NCBI GenBank assembly: GCA_903901975.1
Contig: CAIUTB010000096.1
Span: 41,460-105,459 of the forward strand
Direction of reading: 5' to 3'
Length of the DNA stretch: 64,000 nucleotides
Source of the DNA: an uncultured Bacteroidales bacterium
GTDB taxonomy: Bacteria > Bacteroidota > Bacteroidia > Bacteroidales > Paludibacteraceae
Position numbers and translations under genes: made by a program. Positions 1-8,630 of the stretch are shown piece after piece. How positions within the stretch are numbered: position 1 is the stretch's first letter; each line of letters opens with the position of its first letter. A model generated the notes under the pieces. It ran no database searches. It saw only the letters and a program-made list of their open reading frames with translations, and was not told the DNA's origin.

Positions 1-28
1 ACAGTAAACAGTAAGCGGTAAGCAGTAA
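1..28. repeat. Heptad array (7-bp period) upstream of phoH
   Basis: Four consecutive 7-base units (ACAGTAA, ACAGTAA, GCGGTAA, GCAGTAA) open the window. Near-identical units recur at 9812-9839. The array may begin before the window edge. No function is evident. Confidence 0.7.
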
Positions 29-67
29 AATACTTTCCGCTTGCAACTTTCTGCGAAAATTACTTCT

Positions 68-1063
68 ATGACAGAACACATCTTCGAACTTTCAGAACAC
101 ACAGACACCACCGTTTATTATGGGGTGAATAATGCCAATATTCAGGTTTTGAAAAACCTACATCCAAACTTGCGATTAATGGCTCGTGGACATGTGGTAA
201 AAATTTCGGGAAGTCACGAAGAAGTTGAACGTTTAATAGATAATCTCAGTAAAATTGAACGATTTTCATTGGATAACAATTCGTTATCCGAAGAAAACAT
301 CATCGAAATCGTAAAAGGAAGTGAGCCGGTTGAAATAAAGTTTGAAAACCTGATTCTTCACGGCATCAATGGCAAATCCATAATGGCCCGCACTCCAAAT
401 CAGCAAAAACTGGTTAAAGATTTTGAGACGAACGATTTACTTTTTGCCATTGGACCTGCAGGTTCGGGAAAAACGTACACAGCGATTGCTTTGGCAGTTC
501 GCTCGTTGAAAAATCGGGAAGTAAAAAAGATTATTCTCAGTCGTCCGGCTGTAGAGGCGGGTGAAAAGCTTGGATTCCTTCCCGGCGATATGAAAGAAAA
601 AATTGATCCTTATCTGCAACCACTCTACGATGCTTTGCAGGATATGGTCACCCCATTGAAACTGAAAGAATACATGGAAAATGGCACTATTCAGATTGCT
701 CCACTAGCTTTTATGCGTGGGCGAACGCTGAGCGATGCGGTGGTTATTCTGGACGAAGCACAAAACTCCACTACCATGCAAATAAAGATGTTTCTGACAC
801 GTATGGGGTTAAACACAAAAATGATTGTAACAGGTGATATGACGCAGATTGACTTGCCATACGCTCAAAAATCTGGATTAATTGACTCGTTAGAAGTACT
901 GAAAAATGTAAAGGGAATAGCCAAAGTAGAATTCGACGTAAAAGACATTGTACGCCACAAACTCGTTCAACGAATTGTGGAAGCGTATGAGAAAAGAGGA
1001 AAAGAACCCCTAGCCCCTAAAGGGGAACAAGAAAAAAACGTCATAATACTAAAAAAGCCATAA
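68..1063 (+). CDS. phoH: PhoH family ATPase
   Basis: PhoH-like P-loop ATPase of the cytoplasm. The family is linked to RNA metabolism and stress, but its reaction is not settled. An N-terminal KH-like region (about residues 1-95) precedes the ATPase core; Walker A GPAGSGKT lies near residues 129-136 and the Walker B stretch VVILDEAQN about a hundred residues later. I chose the ATG at 68: an in-frame TTG at 41 would add nine residues overlapping the heptad repeat region. The last twenty or so codons run through a CCCCTAAAGGGG palindrome (1014-1025) that elsewhere in this window is intergenic, so the C-terminal tail (KEPLAPKGEQ and onward) is probably a recent extension. The identification is firm; the exact C-terminus is less conserved. 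Confidence 0.93.
   Translation: MTEHIFELSEHTDTTVYYGVNNANIQVLKNLHPNLRLMARGHVVKISGSHEEVERLIDNLSKIERFSLDNNSLSEENIIEIVKGSEPVEIKFENLILHGINGKSIMARTPNQQKLVKDFETNDLLFAIGPAGSGKTYTAIALAVRSLKNREVKKIILSRPAVEAGEKLGFLPGDMKEKIDPYLQPLYDALQDMVTPLKLKEYMENGTIQIAPLAFMRGRTLSDAVVILDEAQNSTTMQIKMFLTRMGLNTKMIVTGDMTQIDLPYAQKSGLIDSLEVLKNVKGIAKVEFDVKDIVRHKLVQRIVEAYEKRGKEPLAPKGEQEKNVIILKKP
1007..1027. repeat. CCCCTAAAGGGG palindrome inside phoH
   Basis: The perfect 12-base core CCCCTAAAGGGG (1014-1025, one-base centre asymmetry) is preceded by CCCCTAG. The same core sits between kdgK and kdgA (19999-20070). Here it is translated in frame as part of the PhoH tail. Confidence 0.7.
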
Positions 1064-1098
1064 AGTCGTTTTATTCTTAACACTAATAATTCGACAAA

Positions 1099-1743
1099 AT
1101 GAAACTTCACAAAATATATTATGTTCCGGGAATGATTAGCTTAATCTTATTGCCGATTTTGTGTATTTGGTATTTGGAGAAAAATAAAAATATTGAAAGA
1201 TGTTTTGAAGTTTCATATGCTCTGAAATACAATAAAGAAGCCGAAAGTCATAGATTTGATACAACAATGCTTTCATTACCTGAATATAAAAGACAATATA
1301 TTGAAGTATTGATAAGCAACATAGATGTCAAGAACAATACCGCTTTTGAAATTATTCAAAGTAAACTAAACGAAATATTGAGAAGTAAAAATAAACAATT
1401 AGGTATTCACATTATATTTTCGGATAATAGCAAATATGATTCATACATTCGAACAATAGATATTATTGAAAGTAACTTCAAAACACATTCAGCTTTTCAT
1501 ACATACTGTCCATACAATAATAATATATGGGTTCTATATTTAACACAGAAAAATATAGTAAAACCAAAAGTTTATCCATTAAATTTGGAAGGGGACATAG
1601 TTTTTGGGAGAACAATAAAAGATGAGATAAAAGATTTTACATATAAAAATTCAAACACAATTAAATTATGGCCTTTCTTTGTCATTTTCGTTATATTTTC
1701 AAAAATATCAATTCGCTATATAAAAAACAAAACAACTAAATAA
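1099..1743 (+). CDS. Small two-segment membrane protein, ExbD-like shape, function unknown
   Basis: I do not recognise this protein with certainty. It has a hydrophobic segment at about residues 9-27, a soluble middle and a second hydrophobic stretch near the C-terminus ([12 protein letters not shown]). The middle part, with a pattern of beta strand, Asp-rich turn and helix ([14 protein letters not shown]), recalls the periplasmic domain of ExbD/TolR proteins, but those lack a C-terminal membrane segment and no ExbB partner is adjacent. It sits 35 bases after phoH and ends two bases before purC, so it is probably co-transcribed with purC. The codon use looks more A+T-rich than in its neighbours, which may mean relaxed constraint or acquisition. 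Confidence 0.7.
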   Translation: MKLHKIYYVPGMISLILLPILCIWYLEKNKNIERCFEVSYALKYNKEAESHRFDTTMLSLPEYKRQYIEVLISNIDVKNNTAFEIIQSKLNEILRSKNKQLGIHIIFSDNSKYDSYIRTIDIIESNFKTHSAFHTYCPYNNNIWVLYLTQKNIVKPKVYPLNLEGDIVFGRTIKDEIKDFTYKNSNTIKLWPFFVIFVIFSKISIRYIKNKTTK

Positions 1744-1745
1744 TA

Positions 1746-2693
1746 ATGAACGCTTTAACTAATACTGATTTCCATTTTGATGGACAAAAGAATGTGTATC
1801 ACGGCAAAGTTCGTGATGTTTACACCGTAAAAAACGATTTGCTGGTAATGGTTGCCACCGACCGTATTTCTGCTTTCGACGTGGTTTTACCCAAAGGAAT
1901 TCCGTATAAAGGCCAAATGCTGAATCAGATTGCAGCCAAATTTTTGGACGCAACAGCCGATATAGTTCCAAATTGGAAACTTGCCAGTCCAGATCCAATG
2001 GTAACAGTAGGTCAACGTTGCGAAGGGTACCCAGTAGAAATGATTGTACGTGGTTATTTATGCGGAAGTGCCTGGAGATCTTACAAGAGTGGAGTACATA
2101 AAATTTGCGGCGTCCAACTACCTGACGGCATGCACGAAAACCAACGTTTTCCACAACCTATCATCACTCCCACTACCAAAGCAGAACTTGGTCGCCACGA
2201 TGAAGACATAACCCGTGAAGAAATCCTTAGTCAGGGTTTAGTGTCGGTTGAAGAATATGAAATGTTGGAAAAATACACTATGGCTCTTTTCCTTCGGGGA
2301 ACTGAAATTGCAGCCAAACGTGGTTTGATTCTGGTTGATACCAAATATGAATTTGGTCGTCGTGATGATAAAATTTACCTGATTGACGAAATTCATACGC
2401 CGGACTCTTCCCGCTATTTTTATGCCGATAGCTATCAGGAACTTTTCGACAAAGGTGAACCACAGAAACAACTTTCCAAAGAATTTGTTCGTGAATGGCT
2501 TATGGATAATGGTTTTCAGGGGAAAGATGGGCAACAAGTACCTGAAATGACTCCTGAAATTGTAGCCGGAATAAGTGAGCGTTACATTGAATTATTTGAA
2601 AAAATAACAGGTGAAACTTTCGATAAGGTAGACCTAAATAACATTGTAGACCGCATTGAAAAGAATGTGCTAGATTATTTGAAAAAAACATAA
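1746..2693 (+). CDS. purC: Phosphoribosylaminoimidazole-succinocarboxamide synthase
   Basis: SAICAR synthetase, the cytoplasmic purine-pathway enzyme that joins aspartate to CAIR using ATP. The family signatures are clear: GKVRDVY near residue 20, the stretch [25 protein letters not shown] and VDTKYEFG, then the acidic [11 protein letters not shown] active-site segment. At 315 residues it matches the longer, single-domain form usual in Bacteroidetes. It starts two bases after the stop of the preceding gene, suggesting translational coupling. No PurR-like or riboswitch element is visible upstream because the gene is inside a transcription unit. Confidence 0.97.
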   Translation: MNALTNTDFHFDGQKNVYHGKVRDVYTVKNDLLVMVATDRISAFDVVLPKGIPYKGQMLNQIAAKFLDATADIVPNWKLASPDPMVTVGQRCEGYPVEMIVRGYLCGSAWRSYKSGVHKICGVQLPDGMHENQRFPQPIITPTTKAELGRHDEDITREEILSQGLVSVEEYEMLEKYTMALFLRGTEIAAKRGLILVDTKYEFGRRDDKIYLIDEIHTPDSSRYFYADSYQELFDKGEPQKQLSKEFVREWLMDNGFQGKDGQQVPEMTPEIVAGISERYIELFEKITGETFDKVDLNNIVDRIEKNVLDYLKKT

Positions 2694-2801
2694 TTTAGCC
2701 TTGATTAATTTCCAATTAATTGATTTCTAATTGAATCTATTCTATTTACTAATTTTTGATAATTGGAAATTGAAAAATTGAAAATTAATGTTCTTCATCT
2801 G

Positions 2802-2832
2802 TTTGGTAGTTTCGCGAAAAGCACTATCTTTG
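2802..2832 (+). promoter_or_regulatory. Bacteroidetes-type promoter of tRNA-Ser
   Basis: TTTG at 2802-2805 is followed after 19 bases by TATCTTTG at 2825-2832, matching the Bacteroidetes -33/-7 consensus. The tRNA begins about 30 bases downstream. Confidence 0.75.
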
Positions 2833-2861
2833 CACCGCCTTACGAAAATAAGACGATCCCT

Positions 2862-2946
2862 GGAGAGATGGCAGAGTGATCGATTGCAGCGGTCTTGAAA
2901 ACCGCCGTACTGCAAGGTACCGGGGGTTTGAATCCCTCTCTCTCCG
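2862..2946 (+). tRNA. tRNA-Ser (UGA anticodon)
   Basis: A class II tRNA of 85 bases with a 7-bp acceptor stem (GGAGAGA pairing with TCTCTCC), an anticodon stem GCGGT/ACCGC around the loop CTTGAAA (anticodon TGA), a long variable arm and a T loop TTTGAAT. The discriminator base is G and the CCA end is not encoded. It reads UCA-type serine codons. Confidence 0.95.
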
Positions 2947-2960
2947 CAATAAATACGAAT

Positions 2961-3005
2961 AGAGTGCTGTATATCAATTTGATATAAAGCACTCTATTTT
3001 TTTAA
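2961..3005 (+). terminator. Hairpin terminator after tRNA-Ser
   Basis: AGAGTGCT (2961-2968) pairs with AGCACTCT (2988-2995), with an inner TATATCA/TGATATA extension and a run of T after the stem. It may also serve the minus-strand gene that ends at 3097. Confidence 0.85.
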
Positions 3006-3096
3006 TTTAATTTTTGGGGACTAATTATTTATCATTTGCATCGAGAACTTGAAAATTTGTAGCTTATAATGCTATCGAACCACTACTCTAATTCCT

Positions 3097-4779
3097 TCAT
3101 TTTCGTATAAACTTCTGAATTCCCTGCATTTCGTTGCTAAGTACTTTTACAAAATAAATGCCTTTTGAGAGATTAAGCTTGTCTAACTGAATGGTTTCGG
3201 TCTGAACTCCTGCATAATCTGACTTTTTCTCCATGTTATATAACTCAACTCCTGACAGATTAAACAAAATAATATTAATTTTTCCTGCTGTTGGAACACT
3301 GAATTTGAGCGTCACATTAGCTGTGGCAGGATTTGGGGATAAAGTAAGCGACAAAACAGTATTAAGTAAAGGGTTTTCAATGGCAGTGGAAACATTTGGT
3401 GGAGTGAGGTATTGATTAAAAAAATTATAAACTGTGCTTAGCGAAGCACTGGTTTGAGGAACAGCATGGCCAGTTCCATAGTTTGTTATCAACGATGTTG
3501 GAACACCCAATCCATCCAATTTAGCCTTGAATTGAGTAATTTGATCCTGATAATACAATGCATCATTCGAATTGTAGAAAAAAATAACCGGAGCGGATGC
3601 AGCAGTTTCAGCCAAATACGCTGAACCTTGCGATTCCCATAGTGCAGTATTACTTGCCAACGTTCCCCAGGCCAATGGGCAATTTGTTGTGAGAGCTCCA
3701 ATGTCACTTTCGGCAGTATTATATATTTTTGTATAATCAAAAACTCCTGAACCAAGTGCAGCAACCTGGATAGCATCGGAGGTACCAACGTACAAACCTG
3801 CATTTTCAAAATTAGTGACTGATCGATCACCTACAGCCATCGATCCTGCAGTCGAACCACGTGAAAATCCAAAGACAGCTATTTTGCCTGAAAGTCCTAA
3901 TCCAGTACCCAGAGCACGCACGGTTCGCACTGCAGACTTCACCTTTTGAGCTGCATCAGGATTTGTTTCGTACGAAGCAAATACTTTATTCGCTCCAGCA
4001 AGCGGTTTTCCATTTCCCCAGTTACAATACTTCGGATGATCTGCTATAGCCCATGCAATACCGTTAGCCGGAGCACCTTCCAGAAATGAATCATTAAAAC
4101 CTGCCAGTGTATTTCCCAAATTCAAGCGTTGATCTTTATAAATGTCGGTAAGTTTCGCCAATGTACCATCATAGTTTGGGTAGCTGTTGCTGTATGAAAA
4201 GGATAAAACCACTGGCAGAGAAACTGAAGCGTTGGCCGGATAAATAATGTCCATGTGCAATGAATCACCCACTGTGTAATGCGTATCTACATTATAGACC
4301 GTTGGATCGTCTTTAAAATAAGATATGTCGCGTGCAATCCTATAGCCTTCGAACAGAATATAGGATTTATATTTAGAACAAGTAGTGATCCCACAAAATG
4401 AACCTATGTTTAAGGCAGAATTAATGGAAATAATGTCCGCATTAATGGTTGGAGTAACTGCTTTTGAATTGTTAGCGTAATTAAGTTCAATAACCCGATA
4501 ACCTTTCGAAAGCAACCAAGCTACATCCGTGGCATTGCTGTTTTGTCCTATTTTTTTTAAGCCCAGATTTTCAAGATAAACAACAGTCAGATAACCGCCG
4601 CTAAAATCCTTGACTGGTGTCGAAGAGTCGGTTGTTGTGTAAACGATGTTTCCTCCTGTCACAGAACTAGACCAGTTGCCAGTTGCAGCAGTAGAAGTAA
4701 GGGAAAAGATAAACAGAAGTAATCCTGATATAATGAATCGCCAGGCTGAATCAAATGCTTTTTTTAATACATACTTCAT
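3097..4779 (-). CDS. Secreted alpha/beta-hydrolase (esterase/depolymerase-like) with T9SS sorting domain
   Basis: A predicted exported hydrolase of 560 residues. An N-terminal hydrophobic signal segment (about residues 14-32, ending STAA) is followed by an alpha/beta-hydrolase region whose nucleophile elbow GFSRG places the catalytic serine at residue 306. A later Asp and the GHAV motif near residue 440 are candidates for the rest of the triad. The last 80 or so residues form a type A T9SS sorting domain: SLSPNPATANVTLKF, then GKINIILFNLSG, and the end LSKGIYFVKVLSNE. The protein should cross the outer membrane by T9SS and be released or anchored at the surface. The substrate is unknown; polyester depolymerase, feruloyl esterase or lipase-like roles are all possible. 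It stands alone, with an orphan sorting-domain remnant upstream. Confidence 0.8.
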   Translation of the reverse strand: MKYVLKKAFDSAWRFIISGLLLFIFSLTSTAATGNWSSSVTGGNIVYTTTDSSTPVKDFSGGYLTVVYLENLGLKKIGQNSNATDVAWLLSKGYRVIELNYANNSKAVTPTINADIISINSALNIGSFCGITTCSKYKSYILFEGYRIARDISYFKDDPTVYNVDTHYTVGDSLHMDIIYPANASVSLPVVLSFSYSNSYPNYDGTLAKLTDIYKDQRLNLGNTLAGFNDSFLEGAPANGIAWAIADHPKYCNWGNGKPLAGANKVFASYETNPDAAQKVKSAVRTVRALGTGLGLSGKIAVFGFSRGSTAGSMAVGDRSVTNFENAGLYVGTSDAIQVAALGSGVFDYTKIYNTAESDIGALTTNCPLAWGTLASNTALWESQGSAYLAETAASAPVIFFYNSNDALYYQDQITQFKAKLDGLGVPTSLITNYGTGHAVPQTSASLSTVYNFFNQYLTPPNVSTAIENPLLNTVLSLTLSPNPATANVTLKFSVPTAGKINIILFNLSGVELYNMEKKSDYAGVQTETIQLDKLNLSKGIYFVKVLSNEMQGIQKFIRK

Positions 4780-4985
4780 AATAAAATACTTATTTTCAAT
4801 GTATCATGACGTGAATTTCAGGCTATCGTACTCGAATTCATGCTCATTTTTGTTCTTAATCTTTATCAGCTATTTATTTTATTCATAAAATCCATTTTAC
4901 TTTACAAACGCTAAACCTTTAGCGCTCAATCTATTGTTGGAGACTTCCTGCTAAGCAATAAGTATGCAGCAAAAAGGAATATAGG

Positions 4986-5189
4986 CTAAAAAAGCATTAT
5001 CTTCTGTTCAGAAATCAGGTTTGATAAAGACAGCTTGCAAATGTAGATTCCCGGGGAAAGTTGATTGACTCGCAGTAATGTAACCCTATGATATACTGCT
5101 ATTTGCTTGCCGGACTGTAGGGTTTTAGTTTTCTGACAAGCCGGAATAAACAAGCTGATATCAACGTTTGCTATATTCCAAGCGAATAA
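4986..5189 (-). pseudogene. Orphan T9SS/FlgD-like C-terminal domain remnant
   Basis: The 531-base gap between 4780 and 5311 holds a 67-codon minus-strand open frame with no usable start codon, opening just after an in-frame TAG. Its translation contains VDISLFIPAC, KTKTLQSGKQIAVYH and VNQLSPGIYICKLSLSN, the shape of a Gly-Ile-Tyr sorting tail of exported Bacteroidetes proteins. It is most simply the 3' end of a lost secreted-protein gene. The rest of the gap shows no gene, only the terminator listed next. Confidence 0.55.
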
Positions 5190-5230
5190 CTAAGGAACTG
5201 AAAGCATGAATAATACACTATGATTATATA

Positions 5231-5262
5231 TAAAAATGCCACACCTTACTATTGGTGTGGCA
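5231..5262 (-). terminator. Terminator of the lipoprotein gene
   Basis: TGCCACACC (5237-5245) pairs perfectly with GGTGTGGCA (5254-5262). On the minus strand the stem is followed by TTTTTA, and it lies 50 bases beyond the stop of the gene at 5312-5923. Confidence 0.85.
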
Positions 5263-5311
5263 AAAAAAGGTGAAGCAAATTTATTGATGCATTTAATCAA
5301 CAAAACTATCT

Positions 5312-5923
5312 TTATTTTTTAGATACTGAATGCATAGTAAGAGGGTCAAAACCTATTCCACTAAAGGCAACCAGACCATAAATTGTTTCACCTTTTTTTA
5401 CGGTAAGGTTTATGATATCATTGTCTTTCAATTCTTTATAAAACAGATTATTAGCATTATTAGCAGCCAACATATTCCCGGCAGCCAACAAAGGTCCTAG
5501 TGCATATCCAATTGGAAAAACTGTTCCATTTAAATTTAGTTGAAAACTGGTAAATAGCAAGTACGGTAAATAGGAAGCAACTGTTTGATTTACCAACTTC
5601 CTTACTAAAAATGGCTCTTCGGGATATACCTGAGAGTTTCCGACAAAGAATCCAACATCTTGAGTAATTGTAATACTACTATCGGTATTATTGGTAATTT
5701 TAACTGCAATAATCTTTATTCCACGCTTTTGTTCCTTTTTTGACAATTTTTCGTTCCCTCTGTCATGCAACACGTTGTATCTGTATGAAAAATCTATTCC
5801 TTTTTCAGATAAATTATTTGTGTAAGGTAGTCTGGAAGGATTTATAGGATAGTAATATGAAGCACAACTAGTCAGAACTATAGTAATAGTCAAAATCAAG
5901 GACTTGTTAATATGTTTTTTCAT
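5312..5923 (-). CDS. Predicted lipoprotein, function unknown
   Basis: A 203-residue protein with a lipoprotein signal: a short hydrophobic stretch ILTITIVLTSCAS with the lipobox cysteine near residue 19. Mature residues include a beta-rich segment (IKIIAVKITNNTDSSITI) that looks like an Ig-like or DUF-type domain describing non-covalent display, and a hydrophobic patch around residues 115-155. I do not recognise the family. It is transcribed just after the M48 protease gene (25 bases apart, same strand), so the two are probably one operon, which hints at an envelope role. Confidence 0.7.
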   Translation of the reverse strand: MKKHINKSLILTITIVLTSCASYYYPINPSRLPYTNNLSEKGIDFSYRYNVLHDRGNEKLSKKEQKRGIKIIAVKITNNTDSSITITQDVGFFVGNSQVYPEEPFLVRKLVNQTVASYLPYLLFTSFQLNLNGTVFPIGYALGPLLAAGNMLAANNANNLFYKELKDNDIINLTVKKGETIYGLVAFSGIGFDPLTMHSVSKK

Positions 5924-5948
5924 AAATTGTTTATTGATTTTAATTAAA

Positions 5949-6824
5949 TTATTCTACTTCCGCTTTTGGAAAAAACCGCGAATGGTCATCCGTTTTTACT
6001 TCCGGGGCTTTTTGCTTTTCGACCTGTACTTTTATAGTTGGAATTTCATTTCGGAATCGGTTTAGCCTTTTTGTGAGGTCAGGATGCGAGGAAGATTTTT
6101 CTGAAAACCATTTCCAAAAACTACTTTCGTTCTGAATCTGAGACAGATATTCATCCAGGTTCACATTTTTGTAAATTGATTTTCCTGAAGCGAGCAGCAA
6201 CAATCCATTTTTCAATCCAGCAGGACAAAGCGCATAACCAATGTTATCACAGGTATTTTCGCAGGCTCTTGAATAAGCTAAACCTAAAAATGGAATAATA
6301 TACGATGGAAATAATAACAGATTCTTAAACATGTGTTTGCGTTTAATATGGCCTAATTCATGTCCGATAATAAACCAAAGAATATTTTTATCTTTTTCCA
6401 ATGCAGTTTCCACAATTTCGGAGTAAAGTACAATATAATTATGTCCTAAAAACCTTGATGCAAAAGCATTTAACACTCCACCAGACTGCATAATATATAC
6501 ACTTGGCACATATTTCAATCCCAGCAGTTCAGATTGTCTTAGCACATTTTCATAAATTTCCGGAAACTGTTTATTGCTGAGTTTAATAGCATTTCCTTTT
6601 AAATGTCCGATTAGCAATCCAAAACGAAAAAACAGATAAACACAAAAAAGTATCACATAAATGTAAATCAGATACACCGATGAGGCCAATTGTGGATTTT
6701 CAATATCAAATGAGGCCATAATACCCCATACAATTAAAAAATACAATCCGGCACTGAAAATTAATCTTAAAACGAAATACACATTTTCTTTCTTGCTAAT
6801 CTCAAATTCGAATCTAGATTCCAT
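5949..6824 (-). CDS. M48 family metallopeptidase
   Basis: A membrane-bound zinc protease of the HtpX/Ste24 class. Two hydrophobic segments near the N-terminus (about residues 18-40 and 50-72) are followed by the active site HELGH at residues 155-159 in the context IIGHELGHIKRKH; the downstream ACENTCDNIGY supplies the expected third zinc ligand, Glu. A further hydrophobic stretch after the HExxH motif (LLLFPSYIIPFLGLAYS) fits the family topology. At 291 residues the length is normal. Family members degrade damaged membrane proteins or process small substrates; the substrate here is unknown. It is the first gene of a likely pair with the lipoprotein downstream. Confidence 0.88.
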   Translation of the reverse strand: MESRFEFEISKKENVYFVLRLIFSAGLYFLIVWGIMASFDIENPQLASSVYLIYIYVILFCVYLFFRFGLLIGHLKGNAIKLSNKQFPEIYENVLRQSELLGLKYVPSVYIMQSGGVLNAFASRFLGHNYIVLYSEIVETALEKDKNILWFIIGHELGHIKRKHMFKNLLLFPSYIIPFLGLAYSRACENTCDNIGYALCPAGLKNGLLLLASGKSIYKNVNLDEYLSQIQNESSFWKWFSEKSSSHPDLTKRLNRFRNEIPTIKVQVEKQKAPEVKTDDHSRFFPKAEVE

Positions 6825-6962
6825 AATACAAATAAATGAATTTTATTGGTTGAACATAATTTTAGATATGCAAATTTATGAAAGAAACTTAACATATACA
6901 AGGAATTTTCAAATTGTTTATAAATTTCTTATATTTATCCAAATATTTAAGCCGAATATCGA

Positions 6963-8366
6963 TTACAAAACAAACTCCTGCCCTGCTTCGGGAATTGATA
7001 TATTATGGAAACCTGAATTTTCAAGCTCTTTCTGATAAAATTGCTGAACTTCAAACTCGCCATGTACAAGAAAAGTTTTCTTTATTTTCGAAGTATCCTG
7101 ACACAGAAGGAAAGATTTCATTTCGTTATAGTCGCCGTGTCCTGAAAAAGCTTCAATTTTAGCTATATGAGCATTTACTTCGTGTATTTCACCCAGAATA
7201 GAAATAAAGCGTAAACCGGGTTCTTGAAGACGAGCACCAAGCGATGTAGGTGAGCAATAGCCAACCATCAAAATAGTATTTCGCCAATTAGAAATATTAT
7301 TGGCTATATGATGCTTTACCCGCCCGGCTTCGGCCATTCCGGATGAAGAAATAATAATACAAGGATTTTGGTGGTCGTTCAGGGCTTTCGATTCATCCAC
7401 ATTTTTGATATAATGCAGCGAATTGAAACCAAAAGGATCATCATCATATTTCAAAACCGCTTTCACATCATCATTCATACACTCAGCATGTAAACGGAAA
7501 ATTTCAGTCGCATTGACCGAAAGTGGACTGTCAACAAACACATCAATTTTTGGAAGTAATCCTTTATTATACAAATCGTTGAGAACAAAAACTATCTCTT
7601 GTGTCCGACCAATCGAGAAGGAAGGAATAATCAGCTTCCCTTTTTTATCCACACAGGTTTCAATTACAATCTTCAATAAATCAGCCTCGCTTTCTTTTTC
7701 TTCGGGATGCAAGCGGTTACCGTATGTTGATTCTGTAATCAGATAATCGCAGGGTGGAAAAGCAGTTGGAGGATGTATGATGCGGTTATGAGGTCGACCG
7801 ATATCGCCGGTAAAAGCCAAATGCACTTTATCTCCATTTTCTATGAGTTCCAGATTCACTACTGCACTTCCCAACATGTGACCCGAGTTTGTGAATTTCA
7901 CGTTTATCTTATCATTTATCTGAAAACGACGGTTGTATGCTACACCGATAAAAAGCTCCATACATTTCTGACAATCCTGTTCACTATAAATAGGTTCTAC
8001 AGGTTTTAATCCTTGCTTATCTCTTTTCTTATTAAACCATTTATTATCAAGTTCCTGAATATGTCCGCTATCGGCCAACATAATAGAACATAGGTCACGG
8101 GTGGCATTGGTACAGACTACCGACCCACGAAAACCAAGATTATATAAATAGGGTATCAGACCCGAATGATCGATATGTGCGTGACTTAAAATGATATAGT
8201 CAATCGTTTCGGGTTCAAACATCAGGTTTCGGTTCATGGAGTCAGTTTCCAATCCTTTTCCCTGAAACATACCGCAATCGAGCAAAATCTTTTTTCCTTC
8301 GTTTGTCGTAATTAGATGTTTGCTGCCTGTAACCTCGCGTGCTGCGCCAATAAATTTGATTTTCAT
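6963..8366 (-). CDS. MBL-fold beta-CASP hydrolase (RNA-specificity type)
   Basis: A 467-residue metallo-beta-lactamase-fold protein with a beta-CASP domain and the C-terminal RNA-specificity region, as in bacterial homologues of CPSF73/Ysh1. The zinc motif HAHIDH occupies residues 62-67; further metal ligands are seen in NSGHMLGS and FTGDIGRP. The beta-CASP motifs follow (STYGNRLH, IPSFSIGRTQEIV, SSSGMAEAGRVKHH) and VHGEFE closes the active site. Members are usually exo- or endoribonucleases. It is monocistronic, divergent from the ATPase gene at 8631. Confidence 0.9.
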   Translation of the reverse strand: MKIKFIGAAREVTGSKHLITTNEGKKILLDCGMFQGKGLETDSMNRNLMFEPETIDYIILSHAHIDHSGLIPYLYNLGFRGSVVCTNATRDLCSIMLADSGHIQELDNKWFNKKRDKQGLKPVEPIYSEQDCQKCMELFIGVAYNRRFQINDKINVKFTNSGHMLGSAVVNLELIENGDKVHLAFTGDIGRPHNRIIHPPTAFPPCDYLITESTYGNRLHPEEKESEADLLKIVIETCVDKKGKLIIPSFSIGRTQEIVFVLNDLYNKGLLPKIDVFVDSPLSVNATEIFRLHAECMNDDVKAVLKYDDDPFGFNSLHYIKNVDESKALNDHQNPCIIISSSGMAEAGRVKHHIANNISNWRNTILMVGYCSPTSLGARLQEPGLRFISILGEIHEVNAHIAKIEAFSGHGDYNEMKSFLLCQDTSKIKKTFLVHGEFEVQQFYQKELENSGFHNISIPEAGQEFVL

Positions 8367-8398
8367 GGTTTGAATATTTTTATTGTTTTTTCACACCT

Positions 8399-8406
8399 CA
8401 AAACTA
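8399..8406 (-). promoter_or_regulatory. -7 box of the beta-CASP gene
   Basis: On the minus strand this reads TAGTTTTG, a match to TAnnTTTG, about 33 bases before the start codon at 8366. No good -33 box is seen at the usual distance, so support is partial. Confidence 0.4.
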
Positions 8407-8581
8407 CATATTCTTTCTCACAAATCCTATTTTGCAGTTAAATTATTCAAATAGAGGTTCAGATTTGTTTTTTTAATAAATAATAGTGTATTCTCCGTGA
8501 TTTTTTCAATTTCAAAAACACCCGTTTCAAGCTGTTTTATAAGTCTTTGTGTGATATTTATGCTAATTTTGCCATCTCCGC

Positions 8582-8612
8582 ATTGCAAAATGGAAATATT
8601 GTACTAATTTTG
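8582..8612 (+). promoter_or_regulatory. Promoter of the DUF4143-type ATPase
   Basis: ATTG (8582-8585) and TAATTTTG (8605-8612) are separated by 19 bases. Transcription would begin near 8619, which supports the ATG at 8631 rather than the in-frame ATG at 8547 upstream. Confidence 0.65.
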
Positions 8613-8630
8613 TATGCTCAAAAATCAATT

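Noticed and set aside
41..67. TTG at 41 as the phoH start
   Set aside because: It adds nine residues without family support and lies next to the heptad array; the ATG at 68 gives the usual N-terminus.
8547..8630. ATG at 8547 as the start of the DUF4143-type ATPase
   Set aside because: A good -33/-7 pair lies at 8582-8612, downstream of that ATG, so transcripts would not include it.
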